Of a stretch of DNA of 64,000 nucleotides, positions 18,521 to 28,500 are shown one piece after another. A program made the translations under genes and the position numbers. Source of the stretch: Novosphingobium pentaromativorans US6-1 (GTDB lineage: Bacteria > Pseudomonadota > Alphaproteobacteria > Sphingomonadales > Sphingomonadaceae); the NCBI RefSeq assembly GCF_000767465.1, contig NZ_CP009291.1, positions 3,514,501 to 3,578,500 of the forward strand, in the 5' to 3' direction. The notes below the pieces were generated by a model, which saw only the letters and a program-made list of their open reading frames with translations, was not told the DNA's origin and ran no database searches. The first letter of the stretch is position 1. Every line of letters begins with the position of its first letter.

Positions 18521-19824
18521 CGATCCGCTCGACGATCATGCTGCTGGCCGTGCCGTTGTTTCTTGCGCTGGCGCTCGTCAACGGGACGCTGCTCTATTTG
18601 CAGGAGCGCACGGAACTGGAGCATGCACTTCGCGAACAGGCCCTGGCGACGGCTGTTGCGGTTGCAGAATTCACGCGCGAAATGACCGATCCGGGCAAGA
18701 CCCTTGCCCAACCGAACCGCCGCGAGGCGCTTGAGGCTGCCCTTGCGCATGTCGAGGGACTGGGCGCCCTCTATCTCGTCGAGGCGAACCGACCGGCGCT
18801 TGTGCTCAAGTCGGCGGGGCAGGAATGGGATCCCACGGCCCTGGCCCGGCCGAGCCGGCCTTCCGTTCGGACGATGGCGCAGGACGGCGCGGAAGGCTGG
18901 GTGATCGGGCTTGCACCGGCAGGGGAGGGTCGTTTCGTCGCAGCGCGCTTCAGCCGCGCTCCGATTGCCGAGCACTTGCGCCTCATTCGCCGGGACGTGG
19001 TGCTGATCGCTCTGGGGCTGATTGCCCTGGCGAGCGCGCTTGCCATATTCGTTGCCCGCCGCCTGACCCGCGAACTGGACCTGAGCAGACGCGCGCTGTC
19101 GGGACATGTTCCTGATGGCGAAGTGAGATGGCGTATCCGCGAGGCGCAGGATCTTGCCGGGGCGGTGAGGCTCATGGATGCCAGCGGCGAAGATGCCGAA
19201 CTTCGTGCAACGCTCGTCGAGGCCCGCAAGGCCCGCACGCGAAGCCTCGCAAATGCCTTGGAGAATGCGCGCGCGGTGGAATTCGCACCCTGCGCCTGCC
19301 GCACCGCGGACGCCGTCATTGCGATGCGCGCCTGCGGCGCCATTCCGGCGGGAAGTTTCTTCGCCTTTGCCGACATGGAGCAGGGCGGCGCCGTCGTGCT
19401 GGGGCGCTGCGAGGATGCGGACCCTGTCGATGCACTGGCAGCGGCCTGCCATGTCCGGCGATTGATCGAGGCATCCGCTTCGCAGGCGGAACTCGGCCGC
19501 GCGTTGGACCTTGCGGGCCAACTTTATGCTCTTTCGGATCTGGCAGTGCACGAATGGCGTGCGCCATTGGCCAAAGGGGCCTTGCAGCTGGTCACGCTTG
19601 CGCAAGCCGATGAAGCGGAGCGTGCGCGGGTTTACCTCAAGGCCGCGCGCGGTATCGGGCCCGATGAATGGCTGGCCAGTCTCGATGCGCTCCTGAAGCC
19701 GACCGGCATCTTCGCCGTGATCGGCCCTCCAGGCTCAACCGACTGCGGCGAGAGCGGAAACGAGGTCAGGTTCGATCGCAAAGATAGCGGTGAAGCCGCT
19801 GATATCGAACACTTCACGCACTGA
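18517..19824 (+). CDS. Membrane sensor-like protein, last gene of the signalling operon
   Basis: A 435-residue protein. TM1 is about 5-27, an extracytoplasmic region about 30-160, TM2 about 162-184 (VVLIALGLIALASALAIFVA), and a cytoplasmic part of about 250 residues lacks recognisable catalytic motifs. Layout resembles the other sensor in the operon (16872-18134), suggesting an ancient duplication or a heteromeric pair. The last 30 codons lie antisense to the STAS gene, a 90-base convergent overlap; the C-terminal tail there looks low in structure and may be extension past an earlier natural end. The start overlaps the previous stop by 4 bases. Confidence 0.6.
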   Translation: MTIRSTIMLLAVPLFLALALVNGTLLYLQERTELEHALREQALATAVAVAEFTREMTDPGKTLAQPNRREALEAALAHVEGLGALYLVEANRPALVLKSAGQEWDPTALARPSRPSVRTMAQDGAEGWVIGLAPAGEGRFVAARFSRAPIAEHLRLIRRDVVLIALGLIALASALAIFVARRLTRELDLSRRALSGHVPDGEVRWRIREAQDLAGAVRLMDASGEDAELRATLVEARKARTRSLANALENARAVEFAPCACRTADAVIAMRACGAIPAGSFFAFADMEQGGAVVLGRCEDADPVDALAAACHVRRLIEASASQAELGRALDLAGQLYALSDLAVHEWRAPLAKGALQLVTLAQADEAERARVYLKAARGIGPDEWLASLDALLKPTGIFAVIGPPGSTDCGESGNEVRFDRKDSGEAADIEHFTH

Positions 19825-20067
19825 CGGAGCAAGACCGCAAAGCGCGAGCCGATTGCCCGATGCCTTGGCCACTTTCGCGCCCTTGAGCAGGATGCGCAGG
19901 CCCGCGGAGCTGACGTAGCTGACCTGCGACAGGTCGATCACGGTGGCCGGATTGCCCTCGATCCGCGAAGGCAGCCGTGTTTCGAGCAGCGGCGCGGTAT
20001 TGCTGTCGAGCCGACCGGCAAGGGTCATCACCAGGGCTGGACCCTTGATTTCTTCGCTGATTTCCAT
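19735..20067 (-). CDS. STAS-domain anti-sigma factor antagonist
   Basis: A 110-residue single STAS domain like SpoIIAA/RsbV. The signature DLSQVSYVSSAGLRILL holds the phosphorylatable Ser (Ser54 by alignment). LDSNTAPLLE near the N terminus and the C-terminal REVFDISGF are typical. When unphosphorylated, such proteins sequester an RsbW-type kinase. The start at 20067 gives a standard N terminus (MEISEE); a longer frame exists upstream. It is divergent from the RsbW-like gene, with 125 bases between them. Confidence 0.9.
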   Translation of the reverse strand: MEISEEIKGPALVMTLAGRLDSNTAPLLETRLPSRIEGNPATVIDLSQVSYVSSAGLRILLKGAKVAKASGNRLALCGLAPSVREVFDISGFTAIFAIEPDLVSALAAVG

Positions 20068-20192
20068 AGCCCTGTCTCCGCCCGTCTTCTCATCGTGTCC
20101 ACGCACCTTATTGGAGAAGTTGTGAAATTTTTCCACTCGATTAAGCTGGCCGGGGCCGCAATCGCGTGGCGCCGGTACGGGGATCGAGTGGC

Positions 20193-20612
20193 ATGGATTG
20201 CGATTACGAACGCACTCTCGCCAACGGAAGGGCAGGGTTCCCCTCGTTCCTCGAGGATATCGAAGCCTATCTGGAAAGCGCCGACCTGCCGCTCGATGTT
20301 CTGACCAAGGTCATGATCGTGTTCGACGAACTGGTCAGCAACATCCTCGAACACGGCAAGGAGCAGGACATGCCGCGCATAACCGCCTGCCTCAGGGTGG
20401 GGAACGGGGAAGTCGCGGTCGACCTTATCGATAACGGCAGGCCATTCGACCCCTTGTCGCTTGAGACGCCCGATACTTCGCTTTCCGTGGAGGAGCGCGA
20501 GATCGGCGGCCTTGGCATCCACATCGTGCGCCGGATCATGGACCGCGTGGAATATGCGCGCGAAGGCGAATGCAACAGGCTACGTTTCGCTAAGAAATTG
20601 CCCCTAGGGTAA
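20193..20612 (+). CDS. RsbW-like anti-sigma factor serine kinase (HATPase_c_2)
   Basis: A 139-residue GHKL ATPase. The N box VFDELVSNILEHG is near residue 50, the G1 box DLIDNGRPFDP near 85, and the G2 box GGLGIHIVRRIMD near 112. Such proteins phosphorylate a STAS antagonist and bind a sigma factor or another effector. The STAS gene next door and the SpoIIE-type phosphatase at 12.5-14.1 kb supply the other two parts of a partner switch. No sigma factor is encoded in the window, so the output is unknown. The ATG at 20193 is chosen over a GTG at 20166. Confidence 0.88.
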   Translation: MDCDYERTLANGRAGFPSFLEDIEAYLESADLPLDVLTKVMIVFDELVSNILEHGKEQDMPRITACLRVGNGEVAVDLIDNGRPFDPLSLETPDTSLSVEEREIGGLGIHIVRRIMDRVEYAREGECNRLRFAKKLPLG

Positions 20613-20659
20613 CAGCCTCGAAGATCAGCAAAATTCAGCAGGCGTCAGGGGAAACGGCC

Positions 20660-21133
20660 TTGTTCATCCAGCCGCGGGGACATTCCAGTGCGAGTGAAGC
20701 CGGCGAAGATCGTCTTGTCGTCTGCGATTGCGAGACGCTGGGCCTGTGCGTGCGTGCGCTTGCCCCCTTTGCCGCGGGCGAGGTGCTCGACAGGTTCAAC
20801 GGCGAAGTCAGCGCCGACCTGCTGCAGCACAGCCTGCAGGTCTCGCCGGGGATGCATGTTCATGACACGCGCTTCGTCGGCTACCTGTCCCACGGTTGCG
20901 AGCCCAATTGCCGGCTGGACATGGAGCGCTTCGAACTTGTCGCCCTTAGCGATATCGATGCTGGCGAAGTCCTGGCCATCGACTATGCCGCGACGGAGGA
21001 TGTTCTCTATCGGCAATTCGCATGCCATTGTGCCGCGCAGCACTGCCGCGCGTGGATCACCGGGCGCGCCGAGAATGCGAACGAGGAGGGCAGGCGATTT
21101 CTGGACGGGCAGGCCAAGCCGCTGAAGTCGTGA
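20660..21133 (+). CDS. Small SET-domain protein (putative lysine methyltransferase)
   Basis: A 157-residue protein with the compact SET core: YLSHGCEPNC (residues 75-84, the SH.C.PN SAM-pocket motif), AIDYAATED (107-114, the catalytic DY) and a post-SET-like cysteine cluster C122, C124, C129. Free bacterial SET proteins methylate lysines of unknown targets. The TTG start at 20660 has AGGGGAAA upstream. Its stop overlaps the GTG start of the PLP decarboxylase (21130-21133), so the two are coupled. Confidence 0.82.
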   Translation: MFIQPRGHSSASEAGEDRLVVCDCETLGLCVRALAPFAAGEVLDRFNGEVSADLLQHSLQVSPGMHVHDTRFVGYLSHGCEPNCRLDMERFELVALSDIDAGEVLAIDYAATEDVLYRQFACHCAAQHCRAWITGRAENANEEGRRFLDGQAKPLKS

Positions 21134-22380
21134 CCGTGCCGCAGCAGGGCTCATCGGCCGGGACTGCGCCGTGGTGGGAGCGCCCAGACCTGCATTATCG
21201 CGGCGGGCGCCTGCACTTCGCGGGACATGATGTCGCCGCACTGGCCGGTGAGGGCGAGAGCGGGGGCGAGGAAGGGGGGGCGCTGTTTCTCTATTCGCTC
21301 GACCGCGTCGAAGCCAATCTCGATAGGGTGGTCGCTGCCCTTGGCGATATCGGCTGCGCCTCCACGGTCTATTACGCCATGAAGGCCAACCGCTTTGCGC
21401 CCCTGCTTGAGCGGCTGGCACAAAGCGGCAAATGCGGTGTCGACATCTGCTCTCCGGGTGAACTGGATCATGCCCTGGCCTGCGGTTTTGCGCCCGGTCA
21501 GATCAGTTTCACCGGCACTGGCGTCACGCCGCGCGATCTGGAACGACTACTGGTACATCCCGAGATCACGATCAATTGCGACACCATGGGCATGATCCGA
21601 CGCATCGGTGAGCGCACGCCGGGCCGCGAGATCGGCATTCGCGTGAATCCCGGGCGCGGCACCGGCTACGGCGATGCCGAGAAGCTGACTTATGCCGGGG
21701 GAAGAACGACCAAGTTCGGCATCTACCGCGAGCAGTGGGGCGAGGCGATTGCCCTTGCGAAAAGCCATGGGCTGGCGATCACCTCGCTGCATTTTCATGT
21801 CGGCTGCGGATACCTGACCGATCAGCTGGAGAGCTGGGATCTGGCCGTCGCGGAGGCCTCTCGCTTCCTCGACGAAGTGCCGCAGGTGCGCACGGTCAAC
21901 GTCGGCGGCGGGCTCGGGCTGCCCCATCGCTGCGGGGACAGGCCGCTCGATCTGGCGCAATGGGCCGCGATCCTGCGCCGCCATTTTGCCGGACGCGGCC
22001 TGCGCATCGCCGTTGAGCCGGGGGACTACATTGCCAAGGATGCCGGGATGCTCGTGCTTCCCGTGACCGACGTCGAAATCAAGCGCGACACCCGGTTCGT
22101 CTTCGTCGGCGGGGGCTTCAATCTCCACCCGGAACCTGCTTTCTACGACCTGCCGTGCGAGCCGGTTCCCTGCCTGCTGCGCGGCGATGGATCGGCGCCG
22201 GGCGAGCGGGTGACGATTGCCGGCAATATCAACGAAGCGCTCGATATCTGGGCTGCCGACACGCTCCTTCCGCCCGTTGAGGAGGGGGACTTCATCGCCT
22301 TCCTCAATGCCGGGGGATACGGCTCGGCGATGAGTTCCAACCACTGCATGCGCGGCGCCTTTACCGAACGCGCCCTGTAG
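21130..22380 (+). CDS. Fold-type III PLP decarboxylase, DapDC/ODC-like
   Basis: A 416-residue member of the diaminopimelate/ornithine/carboxynorspermidine decarboxylase superfamily. PLP Lys85 is in YYAMKANR, the HVGCG pocket is present, the phosphate-binding NVGGGLGLPH is near residue 257, and VEPGDYIAKDAG follows. The C-terminal GNINEALDIW segment aligns with the usual GPxCESxD motif, but the catalytic Cys is replaced by Asn. NAGGYGSAMSSNHC contains the conserved Tyr region. It is therefore unlikely to be the housekeeping LysA. Start is GTG 21130, overlapping the SET gene stop. Confidence 0.8.
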   Translation: MTVPQQGSSAGTAPWWERPDLHYRGGRLHFAGHDVAALAGEGESGGEEGGALFLYSLDRVEANLDRVVAALGDIGCASTVYYAMKANRFAPLLERLAQSGKCGVDICSPGELDHALACGFAPGQISFTGTGVTPRDLERLLVHPEITINCDTMGMIRRIGERTPGREIGIRVNPGRGTGYGDAEKLTYAGGRTTKFGIYREQWGEAIALAKSHGLAITSLHFHVGCGYLTDQLESWDLAVAEASRFLDEVPQVRTVNVGGGLGLPHRCGDRPLDLAQWAAILRRHFAGRGLRIAVEPGDYIAKDAGMLVLPVTDVEIKRDTRFVFVGGGFNLHPEPAFYDLPCEPVPCLLRGDGSAPGERVTIAGNINEALDIWAADTLLPPVEEGDFIAFLNAGGYGSAMSSNHCMRGAFTERAL

Positions 22381-22489
22381 GCTGCGCGCCGCGCCGGGGC
22401 CGCGCGATTGCCGCAAACTTGCGATGGGCACTGCGAAATCGGGGTGTTATCAGCACCTTCGAATCGGTTTTTGCCGATTCCCATTGATC

Positions 22490-22804
22490 GCGCCGGTGCC
22501 CCGTAACAGGGGCTTAATCGGGAATGCGGTGCGGGGAAGGGATTGCCTTTCCCAAGTCCGCGGCTGTCCCTGCAACTGTAAGCGGATAGCGCGATGCACA
22601 GGGCTTTTCATGCGCCATGGGCGCCTGGGAAGCAGCCACTGGGCCGAATGCGGCATGCCGCGAAGGGCCTGGGAAGGCGTGCATCAAGCTGTGACCCGCG
22701 AGCCAGGAGACCTGCCGGCGTCTGGTCGCTCTTGCCCTGGTCCAGGGGATGGCCGCGGCACGGTGAACTCCGTCTGAGCGACGAACCTGCGGCCGGGGCC
22801 GCAG
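22490..22804 (+). promoter_or_regulatory. Cobalamin (B12) riboswitch 1, upstream of the NiCoT gene
   Basis: The aptamer spans about 22490-22720: CCGGTGCCCC, the conserved TTAATCGGGAATGCGG block, CCGCGGCTGTCCCTGCAACT, CCACTGG, GGGAAGGC, TGACCCGCGAGCC, and the B12 box AGCCAGGAGACCTGCC (22701-22716). Beyond it GTCGCTC (22725-22731) can pair with GAGCGAC (22776-22782), and CTGCGGCC (22787-22794) with GGCCGCAG (22797-22804). These are likely parts of the expression platform. By family rule B12 represses the downstream gene. A small hairpin (22461-22480) precedes the aptamer. Confidence 0.95.
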
Positions 22805-22915
22805 CGGAGCGGCGTGTCGACTGGCCCTGGCGTCCGGTTGCCTGCGCCTTCCGGCCGTTCGCCTGAGCGGTTCGTCCCGGCCTTGTCGCAAGACGCCGGA
22901 GGACGATTTCGCATC

Positions 22916-23962
<1,047 letters not shown>

Positions 23963-24014
23963 GAACCGGTCCTTAGGCGATTGGCTTGGCGGTCGATCTG
24001 TTCTAGGGCCTCGC

Positions 24015-24045
24015 TTCGAAGCACGGATCGATTCTGTGCTTCGAA
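24015..24045. terminator. Perfect 10-bp inverted repeat between the NiCoT gene and riboswitch 2
   Basis: TTCGAAGCAC (24015-24024) and GTGCTTCGAA (24036-24045) form a perfect stem with an 11-base loop, 52 bases after the NiCoT stop and directly before the second riboswitch. It may end the NiCoT transcript or be an operator at the riboswitch promoter. There is no T-run, so classical intrinsic termination is doubtful. Confidence 0.45.
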
Positions 24046-24050
24046 TGATC

Positions 24051-24351
24051 GCGCCGGTGCCCCGAAAGGGGCTTAATCGGGAATGCGGTGCGGGAAGGTC
24101 TCTCCTTCCCAAAACCGCGGCTGTCCCTGCAACTGTGAGCGGATAGCGAGATGCACACGGTTCCCTTCCTCACGCGAAGGGCCGGCCACTGGATGAAGCC
24201 GCAAGGCGATCCGGGAAGGCGTGCATCAAGCAGTGACCCGCAAGCCAGGAGACCTGCCGGCGCACCGGTCGCTCTTGCCTTGATCCAGGGGATGGTCACG
24301 GCACGGTAATTCTTCCGTCTGAGCGACGAAGCTGTGCGGCTGGGGCTGCAC
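24051..24351 (+). promoter_or_regulatory. Cobalamin (B12) riboswitch 2, upstream of cobW and the cob operon
   Basis: The aptamer spans about 24051-24262 with the same conserved blocks as riboswitch 1 and B12 box AGCCAGGAGACCTGCC (24243-24258). Beyond the aptamer GTCGCTC (24268-24274) pairs with GAGCGAC (24321-24327), and GTGCGGC (24334-24340) with GCTGCAC (24345-24351). Both helices are found at the same place in riboswitch 1 although the second has changed sequence, which supports a real expression platform. cobW starts about 110 bases further on. Confidence 0.95.
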
Positions 24352-24459
24352 GAACGCGCGGTAACGGGTGCCTTTTCGCGCCCGCCCGTCGCCGCGCGTC
24401 GGTCGGATTCGCTCCCGGCAAGCCCCGCCGTTGTCGCCATGGCGCGTGGGGAATTGCCG

Positions 24460-25497
24460 ATGCCTGACCTGTCCAAGGTCCCTGTAACGATCATCACCGG
24501 TTTTCTGGGCGCGGGTAAGACCACGCTCATCAGCCATCTCATCCGCAATGCCGGCGGTCGCCGCCTGGCGGTCGTCGTCAATGAATTCGGCACGCTGGGC
24601 GTCGATGGAGATATCCTGAAGTCGTGCGCCATCCCCGACTGCCCGGCAGAGAACGTCGTCGAACTGGCCAATGGCTGCATCTGCTGCACCGTCGCCGACG
24701 ACTTCATCCCCACTGTCGAGAAGCTGCTGGCGCTTGAACCCCGGCCCGATCACATCCTGATCGAAACTTCGGGTCTCGCGCTGCCCAAGCCGCTGCTCAA
24801 GGCTTTCGACTGGCCCGCGATCCGCAGCCGCATCACTGTCGACGGGGTGCTTGCCCTTGCCGACGCAGAGGCCGTGGCCGAGGGCCGGTTCGCACCCGAT
24901 CTCGCCGCACTCGAGGCGCAGCGCGCGGCCGACCCGGAAATCGATCACGAGACGCCGCTGTCCGAAGTCTTCGAGGACCAGCTCGCCTGCGCCGACATGG
25001 TGCTGCTGACCAAGGCCGACCTTGCCGGCGCCGAGGGCCTTGCCCGCGCGCGTGAAGTCATCTCCGCCGAAGCCCCGCGCCCGGTCCCGGTCATCGAACT
25101 GAGCGAGGGCGTCGTCGATCCTCGCGTGATCCTTGGCCTTGGCGCTGCTGCCGAGGACGACATTGCCGCGCGTCCCTCGCACCACGATGGCGAGGACGAT
25201 CACGAGCACGAGGATTTCGACAGCGCCGTCATCGAACTGGGCGAAATCGCCGATCCCGCTGCTCTCACCGCACGCATCGAAACACTGGCGAGCGATCACC
25301 GGGTGCTGCGGGTGAAGGGCTATGTCGCGGTAGCCGGCAAGCCGATGCGCATGCTGGTGCAGGCGGTCGGCGCGCGGGTACGCAGCCACTACGACCGCCC
25401 CTGGCGCCCCGATGAAGCGCGCCTCACGTCGCTGGTCGCCATCGCCGAGCACGATCACCTCGATCCCGCTGCGATAAGGGCCGTGCTGCAGGGCTGA
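24460..25497 (+). CDS. cobW: CobW-family GTPase metallochaperone
   Basis: G3E-family GTPase of 345 residues thought to deliver cobalt for corrin insertion. The P-loop GFLGAGKTT is at residues 14-22, the metal-binding GCICC motif near 70, and the GTPase TKAD motif near 190. An acidic His-rich loop (HHDGEDDHEHED) near 245 is a probable metal-binding insert. The ATG at 24460 follows GGGGAA by about 6 bases; ATG 24439 is an alternative. It is the first gene behind riboswitch 2 and cobN follows after 7 bases. Confidence 0.93.
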   Translation: MPDLSKVPVTIITGFLGAGKTTLISHLIRNAGGRRLAVVVNEFGTLGVDGDILKSCAIPDCPAENVVELANGCICCTVADDFIPTVEKLLALEPRPDHILIETSGLALPKPLLKAFDWPAIRSRITVDGVLALADAEAVAEGRFAPDLAALEAQRAADPEIDHETPLSEVFEDQLACADMVLLTKADLAGAEGLARAREVISAEAPRPVPVIELSEGVVDPRVILGLGAAAEDDIAARPSHHDGEDDHEHEDFDSAVIELGEIADPAALTARIETLASDHRVLRVKGYVAVAGKPMRMLVQAVGARVRSHYDRPWRPDEARLTSLVAIAEHDHLDPAAIRAVLQG

Positions 25498-25504
25498 GGC
25501 CGCG

Positions 25505-28500
25505 ATGCACGTTATCTTCCGCGAGACCCACGGGATCGAGGAAGCCTCCGTTCCGCAGGATCTGGGGCAGGCTCCGGCCGATCTCGTGGTGCTGTCGTTT
25601 TCGGACAGCGACCTCGGCGCTTTCGCTGCCGGTTGGCGCAGCGCGCGCGATGCGGGGGACAGTCCGCCCTCGCTGCGCCTCGCCAATCTTGCGGCACTGA
25701 CGCATCCCTTGTCGGTCGACACCTATGTCGAGCGCACGCTGGCAGGTGCGAAGGCGATCCTGGTGCGGATCATCGGCGGGCTTCCCTACTGGACTTACGG
25801 CCTGCAGCAGGTGGAGGCGCTGGCGCGTTCGCGCGGGATCGCGCTGGCCGTGCTGCCCGCAGACGGGCGCGAGGACGAAAGGCTCGATGCCGTCTCGACC
25901 GTTCCGGTTTCCGCGCTGCGCGAACTGACCCGCCTTTGCGATATCGGCGGCGCTGTTGCGGCGCGGGCAGCTCTTTCACGGCTCGCGCAAGCGGGCGGCC
26001 TGCTGGCGGACGGCAAGACCGGGCGCGAAGTCCGGGCCATTCAGGCGCTGCCGATTGCCGGGGCGTGGCTTCCAGGTGAAGACACGGCCTGTCCGGCGGC
26101 CTTTGCCCTGACAGCATCCCGCCCGCGCGTGCTGCTCGCGTTCTATCGATCCTATCTCAGCTCCGCCGATCTCGAACCGTTCGAGGCACTCCACGCGGCC
26201 TTGCGCGCACGCGGTTTCGATGTGCTGGGCCTTTACGTGCCCTCGCTGAAGGCCCCTGAAGTTCGCGGCTGGGTGGATCGCTGGGTGCGGGCGCTGCAGC
26301 CCGCGGCGGTGATCAATGCGACCGCCTTTTCCGCGCGTGACGATGAAGGCGCGACGCCGCTCGACGGCGCCGGTGTCCCGGTGTTCCAGGTCGCGCTGGC
26401 GACGAGCGGGCGGCAAGCCTGGCAGGATGCCTCGCGCGGTCTGTCGCCGGCCGATCTCGCCATGCATGTCGTGCTTCCCGAAGTCGACGGCCGCATCTTT
26501 GCAGGCGTGGCCAGCTTCAAGGAAGCCGCTGCGCGCGACGATGCCCTTGAATTTTCGCGCAGTGCCCACCGCGCCGAGCCATCGCGGATCGAAGCGATTG
26601 CCGCGCGCGTCGCGGGGTGGATCGCGCTGGGCCGGAAACCCGCGGCAGAGCGGCGCCTTGCGATGGTTCTCTCGACCTATCCGGGCAAGGGCTACCAGAT
26701 GGCCCACGCCGTCGGGCTGGATGCACTGGCCTCCGCCGATGCGATCCTCGCCGATCTGGCGCAGGCCGGTTACACGGTCGAATGCGGCCATGACCTTGTG
26801 GCGGGCCTTGGCGAAGCGACCGCCAGTTGGCCGCTCGGCGCTTATCGCGCCGCTCTGGCCCGCTTGCCTGCAGCGCTGCAGGCCGATCTGGCCGAGGCCT
26901 GGGGAGACGCCGAAAGGGACCCCGCCGTTGCCGACGGCGCCTTTCATTTTCGCGTCGTGGAGCTTGGCCATGTCCTGGTCGCCCTGCAGCCCGAGCGCGG
27001 CTGGTCTGCCGAGCGTGACGAGGGTTACCACGATGTCTCGCGTTGCCCGCGTCATGGCTATGTTGCCTTCTATCTCTGGCTGCACGAGCGCCGGGTCGAT
27101 GCGCTCGTCCATCTCGGCGCGCACGGAACGCTTGAGTGGCTGCCGGGTAAATCGGTGGCGCTTGGCGATGCCTGTTGGCCTGAGGCGCTGACCGGCGCCC
27201 TGCCTGTCATCTATCCTTTCATCGTCAACGATCCCGGCGAGGCGGCGCAGGCCAAGCGCCGGATCGGAGCCGTCACGCTGGGACACGCACCGCCGCCGCT
27301 GGCTCCCGCGCAGCAAGGCGCAGGACTGACGCGCCTCGAAGCGCTGCTGGACGAGTTTTCCAACGCCGACGGGCTCGATCCGGCGCGGCGTGACAGGCTG
27401 CAATCGGCCATCCGCGAGGAAGCGCAGGCGCTGGGGCTGGAGGTGGAACTCGGCCTCGACGGCGCGACCTCGCTGGTCGAGGCGATCACCCGCATCGACC
27501 GCTTCGTGTGCGACGTGAAGGAGAGCCAGTTCGGCGACGGCCTGCATGTCTACGGCCGCGGCGAGCAGGGCGAGGCGGAGCGCAGCGGACTGCTGGCCGC
27601 ACTGGCCGGACGGCGTGTGGCGGCGGGGCCATCCGGTTCGCCATGGCGCGGGCGCTCCGATGTCCTGCCGACCGGGCGTAATCTCTTCGCGGTCGATCCG
27701 CGCGCGGTGCCTTCGCGCACGGCCCATGCGCAAGGCGTGGTCCTCGCCGAGGAACTGGTCCGCCGGCACCTGCAGGACCATGGCGACTATCCACGCGGTC
27801 TGGTGGTCGACCTGTGGGGCTCGGCGACGATGCGCACGGCGGGCGAGGAGTTCGCCATGGCCCTGCACCTGCTTGGCGCAAAGCCGGTGTGGGACAATGC
27901 GTCCGAACGCGTGACCGGAGTGGAAATCCTGCCGCTGGCCATGCTCGACCGGCCCCGCATTGACGTGACGCTGCGCGTCTCGGGTCTGTTCCGCGATGCG
28001 TTTCCGGTCCTTGCCTCCCTGTTCGGGATGGCGGTGCGCGCACTGAGCGAGAGGGACGAGACGCCGGAGTGGAATCCTTTCGCCGGCAAGGCCGCAGCCC
28101 CGCGCGTCTATGGCCCGCGTCCCGGGCGCTATGGTCTCGGTCTGCGCGATACGGCCGAGACTTATACCGACGAAGCGCGCCGGGCTGCCGGTGAAGCCTG
28201 GCTTGCGGCGTCCGACCATGCGCTCGACGGGCAGGACGAGGCGCCCGATCCTGCGGGTTTGCGTGAGCGCGTCGCGGGGGCTGACGCTTTCGTGCACCTG
28301 CAGGACCTGCCCGAGACCGATCTGCTGCTTGCGGCCGACTATGCCGCGCACGAGGCGGGATTTGCCGCAGCGCAATCGGTTACCGGCGGCAAGGCGGCGC
28401 TCTACCACCTCGACAATCGCGATCCCGCCCGGCCGTATGCCCGGACCTTGAACGAAGAGATCGCGCGCGTCGTGCGGGCAAGGGCGGCCAATCCACGCTG

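Noticed and set aside
22381..22915. Short plus- and minus-strand open frames across the riboswitch leaders
   Set aside because: They coincide with the conserved cobalamin aptamer and its expression platform, and similar frames recur in both copies because the RNA element is duplicated.
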